Part shown: piece after piece, positions 9,076-17,150 of the stretch
Numbering within the stretch: position 1 is the first letter of the stretch
Layout of the letters: every line of letters starts with the position of its first letter
Source of the DNA: an uncultured Oligoflexia bacterium
GTDB taxonomy: Bacteria; Bdellovibrionota; Bacteriovoracia; Bacteriovoracales; Bacteriovoracaceae
Assembly: GCA_913058265.1 (NCBI GenBank)
Contig: CAJXPQ010000001.1
Span: 310,001-374,000 of the forward strand
Direction: 5' to 3'
Length of the DNA: 64,000 bases
Notes under the pieces: model-generated
Told to the model about the DNA's origin: nothing
Database searches by the model: none
The model's input: only the letters and a program-made list of their open reading frames with translations
Program-made: the position numbers and the translations under genes

Positions 9076-10209
9076 CTATATCACGATCTTTATATTTGTC
9101 TTGGGTCTAGCAACACATGTCAAAACATAGCCATCACTCTTCTCTTTTGGCGTTAGTCCAGAATCAGTAAATGCATCGACATCACCTTCTATGACCTTAC
9201 ACTTACAAGCTCCGCAAACTCCAGACCGACAAGCGAAATCAATATCAATATCGCTTGCTTCAAGGAACTCAAGAAGAGAGTCTTTACCACTATAAGCAAG
9301 GGTCTTACCATCAACAATAATGTCAGCATCAACAGCAGAGATATTATCTGGATTAAAGGCGACAGGTGAAGCAAATTTCTCACTATGAATATGCTCAAGA
9401 ACATGACCATTTTTAATTAGCCCGTCGGTAATTGAATCTGTCATAACCGGTGGTCCACAAAAATAAAAATTATCATTTTTATCAATAGATAATTTTGAAG
9501 TGATATAATCATAACTTATAAAGCCAGTATCTCCGCTCCAACTCTCGTCTTTATTTGATAAAATTGGAAAGTATGAAAAATTATCATAAGTATCTTCTAA
9601 TAACTGAAGTTCCTTATGGAAGGCCATATCTTTAACTGAGTTCATCCCATAAAAAAGAGCAAGTGGTATCCTATTTGATCTATCAATATTAGTTTTAATC
9701 ATTGATAAAAGCGGAGTAATCCCAATTCCCCCTCCAACAAAAATACGTTTTTTATCACTATCTAAAGTATCATCTGAAAATAGTCCTCCCGGTGGAAAGG
9801 CAAAGACACTATCTCTAACTTCTAAAGAATGAAACCAACCTGAACCAACCCCATTATTAAGTTTCTTTATGGAAACCTGCAGAGTACTTCTATTCTCACA
9901 GCTTCCAGATATTGAGTAAGAACGTAGGAGTTTATTATCGTCTTTAATTTGAAAACTTAGAAATTGTCCTCCAAGAAAGGTCATAAACCCTTTACCATTT
10001 TTTCGTTTAAAGCGAAAAGTTTTAATGTCATGAGTTTCATTAATAATATCCACAATCACAAGTTCTTCTTTTGAATGCCAACCATTACTTTCATTTTCAA
10101 CAACATCAGAGTCTTCACTTTTACTTGAAATTAACCTTAAGCTAAGTAGTAAAATGACATATACTGAAACACCTAAAACAAGGTAAAATAACCCTTCGTA
10201 TGAGATCAC
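9076..10209 (-). CDS. Membrane-anchored flavin/2Fe-2S oxidoreductase (ferredoxin-NAD(P)H reductase type)
   Basis: 377 aa. Order: an N-terminal membrane helix (residues ~4-26), an FAD domain with RSYSISGS (FAD-binding RxYS), a NAD(P)-binding domain with GGGIGITPLLSM and YFCGPPVM, then a C-terminal plant-type 2Fe-2S domain with CRSGVCGACKC plus a downstream Cys (LTCVA). This is the layout of Hcr-like reductases. The start overlaps the stop of the polyferredoxin gene by 4 bases, so the two are translationally coupled. I infer that it exchanges electrons between NAD(P)H and the membrane polyferredoxin; the final acceptor is unknown. Confidence 0.88.
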   Translation of the reverse strand: MISYEGLFYLVLGVSVYVILLLSLRLISSKSEDSDVVENESNGWHSKEELVIVDIINETHDIKTFRFKRKNGKGFMTFLGGQFLSFQIKDDNKLLRSYSISGSCENRSTLQVSIKKLNNGVGSGWFHSLEVRDSVFAFPPGGLFSDDTLDSDKKRIFVGGGIGITPLLSMIKTNIDRSNRIPLALFYGMNSVKDMAFHKELQLLEDTYDNFSYFPILSNKDESWSGDTGFISYDYITSKLSIDKNDNFYFCGPPVMTDSITDGLIKNGHVLEHIHSEKFASPVAFNPDNISAVDADIIVDGKTLAYSGKDSLLEFLEASDIDIDFACRSGVCGACKCKVIEGDVDAFTDSGLTPKEKSDGYVLTCVARPKTNIKIVI

Positions 10210-11276
10210 TTAGCACCCCCTAGAACTTTTTGAAATGTAAGCGCTTTTACCGGGCAGATATCAATACAACCACCGCAACCGATACATGGTGTATCCATGA
10301 GACTGAAGCTACCCTCTATTGGAACTCCATCTTCATGGGCATAACTAGCAACATCAATTCCCATAGGACATTGAGTAGTACAAAGGTTTAAACCTTTACA
10401 ACTATCGTCCGCTACAACTTTAAACTTACTTTTTGAAAACTTTCCAAACAAACGCATACTAGCAGCAAGTGGACATCCATATCGACACCAAATCCTAGTT
10501 CCCATAAAAGGATAAGCTCCGACACCAATTAATGCACCAAATATGAGATCTACGACTAAATCTTGAAAGGCCCGCATGGAAGATAATAACTCTCCGGCAG
10601 CAAAGATTTTCCACACATCAAGAAATAGAACAACACCAAAACAAACAGCAAACACTAAAAATACATACTGTAAGTTTTCAAACTTACGAGATGTCTCACC
10701 TCTAGGTGTACGCATAGTTACCCATGCATTTCCCCATTTAGTCACACCGATGGTTTCGGAAAGGTTTCCACAGGCACAGAACCAAGAACAATAGCGCTTA
10801 CCAAGAAACCAAACACTAAGGGGTACAATGATAAACAGATAGGCAAAGCCACCAAAAGAAGTAAAACCATTATAAATATAGACATAAGCATCCTTATTAA
10901 CAGGGGCATACTCATCAGCAAAAAAGTCCCCACCATTTATAAGGAAAGGTAAGATATAAGGAACAAGATAGAAAAAGATAAGTTGACTACAAAAAATACT
11001 TAAAAATTTATTTCGTTGATAACTGCTGATAGTTTTCTTTATATTTGTTCCATAAGGTGTCTTGCCAGACATAACAACTTGGAAGGCAATAATACAAACT
11101 AAACCAGAGTATACTGTAGAATACCAAAAGCCAGTAGACTTTCCAAACCAGTAGAAAGTGGCTACAACTTGATCCTCAGGTACAAACCATACAGGGTATT
11201 TATAGATTAGGTAGAAGCATATGACTAAAGGGAAAAAGAAAATTAAAAAAATCTTTTCTGATGTTGATCTATTCAT
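10206..11276 (-). CDS. NapH/CcoG/NosR-like membrane polyferredoxin
   Basis: 356 aa integral membrane iron-sulfur protein. About six hydrophobic helices fill residues ~8-260. Two conserved cytoplasmic CxxxCP-like motifs are present (YCSWFCACG and CRYGCPLA), followed by two C-terminal 4Fe-4S motifs: CKGLNLCTTQCP and CIGCGGCIDICP. NapH, NosR and CcoG/RdxA share this plan and move electrons across or along the membrane. It lies in an operon, marR-type regulator > polyferredoxin > reductase, with no gap after the regulator gene. No nap, nos or cco gene is in the window, so the pathway cannot be named. Confidence 0.87.
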   Translation of the reverse strand: MNRSTSEKIFLIFFFPLVICFYLIYKYPVWFVPEDQVVATFYWFGKSTGFWYSTVYSGLVCIIAFQVVMSGKTPYGTNIKKTISSYQRNKFLSIFCSQLIFFYLVPYILPFLINGGDFFADEYAPVNKDAYVYIYNGFTSFGGFAYLFIIVPLSVWFLGKRYCSWFCACGNLSETIGVTKWGNAWVTMRTPRGETSRKFENLQYVFLVFAVCFGVVLFLDVWKIFAAGELLSSMRAFQDLVVDLIFGALIGVGAYPFMGTRIWCRYGCPLAASMRLFGKFSKSKFKVVADDSCKGLNLCTTQCPMGIDVASYAHEDGVPIEGSFSLMDTPCIGCGGCIDICPVKALTFQKVLGGAK

Positions 11277-11738
11277 TCATTTTCCTTCATCGTGTGTAAA
11301 GTCTCCACACTTTTTTGTAATATCGCTTAGGTAGTTATTAACACTCATCGGCATAGGCTTTATATGTTTTTTAATATTGCTAACATGTATAGGGAAAATT
11401 CTTTCAAAAAATTTCTCGCCTTTGTTTGTTAAAATAAATTTAGGCCGCTTTTCTTGATCTACAAAGAGTTTTCGAACAAGTTTCTCTGATTCAATTCGCT
11501 TCATAAAGGTAGAAATGTTTGATTTTGTAACCTTACTTTGCTCCGCGAGCTTAACCTGCTTTAAAGGTCCGTCAAAATAAAGAGTATAAAGGATCTGAAA
11601 TTTAGAAATGCTACAACCTTCAAGTTGCAAACTACTTTCTAACTCATTAAAGATAGTACAATAAGAAAGTCTCATGGTCTTCCAAGCCTCTACTTCTTTT
11701 AAGCTGTTAAATTTTTGAAGCTTTTTTATAGGTATCAT
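11277..11738 (-). CDS. MarR-family transcriptional regulator
   Basis: 153 aa winged-helix regulator. The helix-turn-helix is in KQVKLAEQSKVTKSNISTFM and the wing near VRKLFVDQEKRPKFILTNKG, both typical of MarR. I prefer ATG 11738, with GAGGAAA 12 bases upstream, over an in-frame TTG at 11765. It is the first gene of a three-gene redox operon and probably autoregulates it; no operator was identified. It has a Cys-Xn-Cys pattern (LSYCTIF, EGCSIS, KKCGDF), so thiol-based sensing is conceivable but unproven. Confidence 0.85.
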   Translation of the reverse strand: MIPIKKLQKFNSLKEVEAWKTMRLSYCTIFNELESSLQLEGCSISKFQILYTLYFDGPLKQVKLAEQSKVTKSNISTFMKRIESEKLVRKLFVDQEKRPKFILTNKGEKFFERIFPIHVSNIKKHIKPMPMSVNNYLSDITKKCGDFTHDEGK

Positions 11739-11859
11739 ACGATTCTTGTCTTTCCTCAAATACAAATAATTATGCCAAGATTATCTCAATAAAAATTAAA
11801 TAAAGCCAGACAAAAGTTGATATATTAACTTTTTTAAATTAACTTAAAGGCAGACTTAT

Positions 11860-12516
11860 ATGGAGAACAAGACGCTAAATAAACTTACAATTTTTTTAAC
11901 CCTACTTCTCACCTACTCAATGCATAGTTCCGCCTTTGATCACACACATAAAGCTTTTAATAAAATCTTAAACACTCATGTAAAATTAAAAGGTAAGCAA
12001 AGCTTAATTGACTACAAAGCAGTAAAAAAAGATATATCTGACTTAAACAGTTACCTAGAGTTATTATCAAGTGTAGAAAAGAAAGAGTATGCAGCATTCT
12101 CTAAAGATCAACAATTAGCATTTCTCATTAATGCCTACAATGCTTTTACAATAAAATTAATTATTGATAACTATCCTTTAAAATCTATAAAAGATATTGG
12201 CTCATTCTTTAAAAGTACTTGGAAAATAAAATTTTTTACTCTTCTTAAAAAGAAAACAAATTTAGATCACGTTGAGCAAGTAACAATCCATTTCCTATCA
12301 AATGAAGATAAGAACTCATTAAATAAAAAGAAAAACAAAGTAACCCTAAGTAAAATCTTCAAATGGTATGGAGAAGACTTTGAAAAGAAATTTGGATCTG
12401 TTGAAAAGTTTGTAAGTAAGTACCTTACTAGTAATAAGAAAATTCAAGCTGAGATAGCGGATAAGAAGTATCCCATAAGCTGGTCTGACTATGACTGGAA
12501 ACTAAACGATATTTAA
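11860..12516 (+). CDS. Secreted DUF547 protein
   Basis: 218 aa. A signal peptide (LTIFLTLLLTYSMHSSAF) is followed by a DUF547 domain, shown by FLINAYNAFTIKLIIDNYP, the family's most conserved segment (residues ~88-106), and a later IHFLS-type segment. The biochemical function of DUF547 is not established; many members are exported. AAAGG before the ATG supports the start. It is transcribed away from the marR operon and converges on a pseudogene. Confidence 0.85.
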   Translation: MENKTLNKLTIFLTLLLTYSMHSSAFDHTHKAFNKILNTHVKLKGKQSLIDYKAVKKDISDLNSYLELLSSVEKKEYAAFSKDQQLAFLINAYNAFTIKLIIDNYPLKSIKDIGSFFKSTWKIKFFTLLKKKTNLDHVEQVTIHFLSNEDKNSLNKKKNKVTLSKIFKWYGEDFEKKFGSVEKFVSKYLTSNKKIQAEIADKKYPISWSDYDWKLNDI

Positions 12517-12537
12517 TGCGAAATACATATCTCTCTG

Positions 12538-12891
12538 TCATTGATTTCGTTCTATCTTAAGACGGGCAAGTTCAGCTTTTAGATAACTTATATTACATCT
12601 GAATCCGTTTTCTCGAGCTACGAGCCCTTCCATTTTTAGGGCATTAGATTTTTGAACATCTAATAATATTTGTCTGACTATTGGTTTCGAACAATCCTCT
12701 CATGCCGCTACCTGTGTTTTAAGAGAATCAATAGAGCAGTTCTCGTTTGCCAGAGCTATCTTTAAATCTTCAATTCTAGTATCAAATATTTGCAGAACCT
12801 CTTTAGCTCGCTCACTTGCCATCGCCTCGTCGCATATTGTAGCTCCCCATGGAGTTGCAAAAGCAATGGGACTTGAAGAAATGACGATCAT
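12538..12891 (-). pseudogene. Nonsense-mutated paralogue of the small secreted protein at 20672
   Basis: A frame of 117 codons from ATG 12891 to TGA 12538-12540, interrupted by one in-frame TGA at 12700-12702. On both sides of this stop the translation aligns with the intact 112-aa protein at 20672-21010: ANENCSI (AKENCSI in the intact copy), A-stop-EDC (AGEDC), IVRQILLDVQKSNALKMEG (IVRKIIADAERANIKKMEV) and AREN-GFRC (AREETFGC). The stop falls where the intact copy has Gly (GGC). The N-terminal signal peptide is poorly conserved and there is no ribosome binding site, so the 5' end may also be damaged. A sequencing error is possible but would be a single-base error at a stop. Confidence 0.75.
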
Positions 12892-12931
12892 AAAATTTTA
12901 AATTAATAAGTATTTTATTTAGTTCCTTTAA

Positions 12932-13402
12932 TTTGCAGTTGGAGGAACAACAGGAGATGTTAAGGCGGCAGTTAACGCTTTAACTTCAGCGGGTCGATCG
13001 AACCTAATTACTTATTCAACCCCAGGTACATGAAACGAGCAAAATAGTGAAGGTGCAACCCAATATGTTTTAGCAAGAGTTAAAAATGTTTCAACGTCTA
13101 CCTCATATTTATTTTATATGTTAGGGAAAAAGAATGGACCTAAACTAAAAATCTTAGGTCAAACACCAACAGAATGGATAAATGGCCACAGAAGTTTTAA
13201 AATGTGGGACAGAACTTGGAGTCCTTCAATAATTACTTAAGCAAAAGCATTAAATACTTTTATGAACTCTTTTGAGAGCAACAATCCAATTAGAATGGCG
13301 GACTGGCACCATGTAGGAGATATCTTTGGCGTAAACTCTGCTCCATAAGATAATCACTGGAAAATTATTAATAACGGTATGACTATTTTAAAAAGTAGAT
13401 AG
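12932..13402 (+). pseudogene. Truncated remnant of an unidentified gene with three in-frame stops
   Basis: One continuous frame with protein-like composition (for example LKILGQTPTEWINGHRSFKM and PIRMADWHHVGDIFGVNSAP), interrupted by TGA at 13028-13030, TAA at 13241-13243 and TAA at 13349-13351, ending at TAG 13400-13402. All three stops are one transition from a sense codon (TGG>TGA, CAA>TAA). A TAA at 12929 closes the frame upstream, and there is no start codon or ribosome binding site, so the 5' part is missing. I do not recognise the family. Confidence 0.6.
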
Positions 13403-13420
13403 AATATTAGTGAATCTAGC

Positions 13421-13441
13421 ATGGGGGTCATAACTCCCCAT
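13421..13441. other. Short inverted repeat in an intergenic stretch
   Basis: A 6-bp perfect stem, ATGGGG/CCCCAT (13421-13426 and 13436-13441), with a 9-base loop. There is no T tract on either side, so it is not a standard terminator. It sits between the truncated remnant and the 681-aa gene. Confidence 0.3.
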
Positions 13442-13570
13442 AATAGATCCTTAAAATCACCATAAATTTATCAGCACCTCAAATAAAAACGAAAACTGTC
13501 AGGCACTAAATTCTTTCAAAACCCTATCATTTTTTTGTACAATAGCCCCATAACAATTTACGGGGAATCT

Positions 13571-15616
13571 ATGAAATTTTTATTATCATTACTAATGATC
13601 TTATCATCATCAATAACTACTTTTGCTGCAGAGGATGCCGGAAAGGTTGTACTAAGTTTAAAAGAATATCAAAAACTTATTGATGTATCAGAAAAAACCT
13701 CCATGCATGTCATTGAAAATATGACTCTTAAGGGAAGATTCCCCAATAATGTCTCAATTGAAATTAAGGGTCAATATACTAATAAACCAGAAGCTATTAC
13801 ATTTATTCAAAGCTTTCAGCATGCCGTTAAAAACTGTAAAGGTGATGCTATAATATCGTCAAGATCTTCAAACCTGAGTGTCTTCCCTCTCAAGAATCGT
13901 TATACGGTTTTATGTGACCTCATTATCAAGTCTAAACAATCCTTTTCACTTCGAATTAAAAATGTAATGAATTTTGATAATAAACTTTCTAAAGCAGAGG
14001 CGATCCTTGATGGAAACCCAACCTCATACTTAACAGTTCAAATCCTTAGAAAAGAAAAAAAGGTTGCGACAAAAAAAGCTGAAACAATTAGAACGGGACG
14101 ATATAAAATTTATGTGGGCCCTAATAGTACGACATTTGAGTATACATTTGTATTAAATAATCCCAATAGAAATAAAGTAACAGAAAATATTACTTGGCCT
14201 AATGGTGAAATCATTAAGCAAGTTTATACAGACCTTGATTACTCAGAAAAAAATGGAGCACTTTCAGTTAATCTAAATCCAGGAAATAATAATGTTGTTG
14301 TTTCAGGATCAATAAGTGCAAAGAGCTTTAATCCGATTTTTTCTGATGCCAATCAGTATTTCATGATTGAAAACCATGCCATCATTCAAGTTAAATCATC
14401 CACAAAGTGGCGCAGAATATCTAATAGTGAGTCGGGTTTAAATGCGACTAAGCCAAGTGCAAAGAGTTATCTAGTCTCAAATGCGAACAATATTAGCTGG
14501 TCTGTGAAAAAGCTTAAGCTGTTCTCTTCAACAGGCTTTACAGTTAAGAGACAAAATATTGATTACTATGTACCAAAAGATGGGCAACCAATAGTAAACA
14601 TGACTTATAGTATTAACAATCAAGGAACTCCTGAAATCCCACTTAAGATTGAAGGAAAAGTAACATATTTAGAAGTGAATGGAACAGCTGCCCCCTTATA
14701 CAAAGATGATCAAGACAATTTATTAGTTTCAATACCTCAAGGCAATAGTCGTGTCTTAGTCCAGTACCGTCCAAAAATGGAAGTGGGCGGTGTTTTCTCT
14801 GTCATAGGATCTGAGTTTTCAAAGCCAAAAGCTGTTGTCTCGAACTCTCAATTGACTGTCAAGACTCCGAGAGAATGGGATTTATACTTTGGAAGTTTTA
14901 ATAAAGACTTTGAATCAATCTTAAAGATGGATAATATTATAGAAGCGATAGTTTTAATGTTCATTATGTATTTCGCATTAGTCTTTTTAAAAATAAGAAA
15001 GAGTACCGTTCTTCCACTTATTATCTCTATGGCAGCGCTTAAGCTTTTTAGACCTGATACACATGTTTATATGTACCTTCTTACGGCACTACTCTATATT
15101 ATTCATTATCGTAAAAAGATTTGGCCGAGCATGGGTAAATCAAAAATTTTAAAATTCTCCAGTGTTTTTGCTGTGCTAGTATTAGTTGTAGTTATCTATG
15201 CCATTACAGTTCCAAATTTCAAAAACTACCAAGCAAGATCAAATAATGTAATGGAAGACATCGCTTACGATAGTGAAGAAAGCCTAGCTCCACAAGCACT
15301 AAATTCAGCAAGGAGTAAGAGAGTCTCTAAGTCTAAAATGGCGAGAGTCGGAGGAGTAGTTTCTGCATCGCTAGGAAAAGGGATGAGCTCTCAAGGTGGT
15401 GACGATGACTTTCAAGGTGTTCCTGCAAGAATTGAAATGCCATACAGTGAGAAGAATCATTACTTTAAAACAAACTTAGTAAATATTGATGGTGTCATGA
15501 AAACAAAATTATACTTTGTTAAAAGTTATTTCTTAGATCTATATATACTGTTTTTTAGCTTTATAATTTTCTTCACTATTTACCGCAGACGAAGTGAATT
15601 TATGGCCCTCTTATAA
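13571..15616 (+). CDS. Large predicted envelope protein with C-terminal membrane segments
   Basis: 681 aa, family not recognised. It has a signal peptide (MKFLLSLLMILSSSITTFAA), then about 440 residues of beta-rich, presumably periplasmic sequence with several Ig-like stretches, then a hydrophobic block of about four helices (near EAIVLMFIMYFALVFLKIR, VYMYLLTALLYIIHY and FAVLVLVVVIYAITV), a ~100-residue soluble loop containing a Gly/Ser-rich segment, and a last helix near the C-terminus (LYILFFSFIIFFTIYRRR). I chose ATG 13571, with GGGGAA just upstream, over a TTG at 13535. It opens a run of secreted-protein genes and has the look of an inner-membrane envelope component; no function can be assigned. 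Confidence 0.7.
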   Translation: MKFLLSLLMILSSSITTFAAEDAGKVVLSLKEYQKLIDVSEKTSMHVIENMTLKGRFPNNVSIEIKGQYTNKPEAITFIQSFQHAVKNCKGDAIISSRSSNLSVFPLKNRYTVLCDLIIKSKQSFSLRIKNVMNFDNKLSKAEAILDGNPTSYLTVQILRKEKKVATKKAETIRTGRYKIYVGPNSTTFEYTFVLNNPNRNKVTENITWPNGEIIKQVYTDLDYSEKNGALSVNLNPGNNNVVVSGSISAKSFNPIFSDANQYFMIENHAIIQVKSSTKWRRISNSESGLNATKPSAKSYLVSNANNISWSVKKLKLFSSTGFTVKRQNIDYYVPKDGQPIVNMTYSINNQGTPEIPLKIEGKVTYLEVNGTAAPLYKDDQDNLLVSIPQGNSRVLVQYRPKMEVGGVFSVIGSEFSKPKAVVSNSQLTVKTPREWDLYFGSFNKDFESILKMDNIIEAIVLMFIMYFALVFLKIRKSTVLPLIISMAALKLFRPDTHVYMYLLTALLYIIHYRKKIWPSMGKSKILKFSSVFAVLVLVVVIYAITVPNFKNYQARSNNVMEDIAYDSEESLAPQALNSARSKRVSKSKMARVGGVVSASLGKGMSSQGGDDDFQGVPARIEMPYSEKNHYFKTNLVNIDGVMKTKLYFVKSYFLDLYILFFSFIIFFTIYRRRSEFMALL

Positions 15617-15778
15617 GCCTATAAATCGAGATTGATTCGAAAAGACCAAAGTAATATCCCTAGATTGTTGGCGATGATAAACTCTAACTCACTTAGAATT
15701 CCACCGTAAGCACCCGATATTAAACGAATACGAGCTTTTGGTTTTATTGAAGCCCTCAACAGCCGATAAGATAGGTCT

Positions 15779-16897
15779 ATGAAAAACTTATTAAAAATAA
15801 TTATTTTATTCCTTATGACTTTTCAAGCAAGTGCTGGTTGGTACCAACAAGGTAGTAGTTGGAAATATGTAGCTAGTAACTGGCATGCTCTACTTAGTGA
15901 GTATGAAGCTAGTAATCCAAAGCCCATTTCTCCAAGTAAGCCGGGACCACCACCAGGTCATAAAGGGTTATTTATTTTTGATTCAAGAAGCCCTGGATAT
16001 GGTGAATGGAAAAGTGCTAAAGCAGCATACACTGTAGCTTATCGTACATGGTCTGGTGGAAGAACCTCATGGGTAAATGCTCAAGTCCAAAAAGATATGG
16101 TAGCCACTAAGCCTGCTGCAGCGGATATGAATGAAGAGGATAAAATTAGATCCGGTGAGTACGGTGACGATTACAGTGTACATAGACCGGGCCCAGTCAC
16201 TTGTAGTGACCTCTCTTTCGGAGGACCTCCTGCAAATCCATGTAACGGAAGCGCCCAAGGGACTGTAGTTTCTGCAGCTGCGAAACCTGCCACAAAGACG
16301 GCAGACTCAACAAGTAATAAGCCTGCGACTGAAGCAACATCAACTTCTACAACAAACTCGCAAACTGACTTAAACACACAATACATAATGATAGCAAAGG
16401 GACTTTTTGAAAAATATCAAAGTGCCATTGAGAACCTTGATTGTACAGGATTATCAAACTCTATGTGTATCAAACTAAAGTTAAGAATTGTTATTGATAT
16501 GCAACTTGCTTTAAAATCCTTTCAAGATTTCTTTGTCGCTCTTGGTGGAGATATAAATGGGCCACTAGCAAGTAGTTCCAATACAGCGAGTGCTACCAAT
16601 AATGAAAATGATAATAATGAATCCACAGAAGAAACATCAAATAATAACGAGAATAATTCAAACTCTGACGATCAAGATCAAAGCAGAGATACTGCTTCAG
16701 ATAATTCGAGTGCCTCAGGTATTTGTGTAGCAGGAAATCAATTACAATGTCCATCGACCTCTGCAAATGCAAAATTCACTAAAACATGTAACTCTAGCGG
16801 AAGCGCTTACGGAAGATGTGTATTTAGTAGCTGTAAAGACGGATTTACCGCCGGGTTAAGTTTTGGTGGACCACCACAGTGTGAAAGATCAAACTAA
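15779..16897 (+). CDS. Secreted low-complexity, C-terminally Cys-rich protein
   Basis: 372 aa, family not recognised. It has a signal peptide (LLKIIILFLMTFQASAG), a Trp/Tyr/Pro-rich region (residues ~20-110), a Ser/Thr/Ala linker, a short helical region with paired Cys (~205-240), an Asn/Glu/Ser/Asp-rich low-complexity stretch (~260-310) and a Cys-rich tail (ICVAGNQLQCP...CNSSG...RCVFSSC). The motif LSFGGPP occurs twice, near residue 146 and near the C-terminus, each followed by a Cys, indicating an internal duplication. TAAGAT ends 6 bases before the ATG and the ribosome binding site is weak. Likely cell-surface or secreted. Confidence 0.65.
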   Translation: MKNLLKIIILFLMTFQASAGWYQQGSSWKYVASNWHALLSEYEASNPKPISPSKPGPPPGHKGLFIFDSRSPGYGEWKSAKAAYTVAYRTWSGGRTSWVNAQVQKDMVATKPAAADMNEEDKIRSGEYGDDYSVHRPGPVTCSDLSFGGPPANPCNGSAQGTVVSAAAKPATKTADSTSNKPATEATSTSTTNSQTDLNTQYIMIAKGLFEKYQSAIENLDCTGLSNSMCIKLKLRIVIDMQLALKSFQDFFVALGGDINGPLASSSNTASATNNENDNNESTEETSNNNENNSNSDDQDQSRDTASDNSSASGICVAGNQLQCPSTSANAKFTKTCNSSGSAYGRCVFSSCKDGFTAGLSFGGPPQCERSN

Positions 16898-17150
16898 TAA
16901 TTTTTAAAATACCAATGGTGTTCTAAGCTTTTAATCTCAACTAAAATGCCCAACTGGCATTGAAATACAAAATATTATAAATATAAATTATGAATAATAA
17001 GAATATTTTAATTGAAACTTATATATTCACCTAATTTATTTGTGAAATAAGCATTTGACACAACTGCTACTATGAACAATTTAAGATCTTGATGAGGTAA
17101 TACTTTTCCCACCTACTTTACTCACACCAAGCTGATATAATGATAAGGAT

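Noticed and set aside
10576-10794. Small plus-strand frame inside the polyferredoxin gene, and similar antisense frames elsewhere (for example 25465-25710, 44914-45162)
   Set aside because: They lie opposite clear genes, lack ribosome binding sites and have composition expected of shadow frames.
12700-12702. In-frame TGA as a selenocysteine codon
   Set aside because: The intact paralogue has Gly at this site, not Cys, and I see no selenocysteine insertion element; a nonsense mutation is simpler.
13028-13351. Three in-frame stops read as reassigned codons
   Set aside because: All other genes here use TAA, TAG and TGA as stops, and this frame also lacks a start, so it is a remnant.
13421-13441. 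Inverted repeat as terminator
   Set aside because: Six-bp stem without a T tract on either strand.
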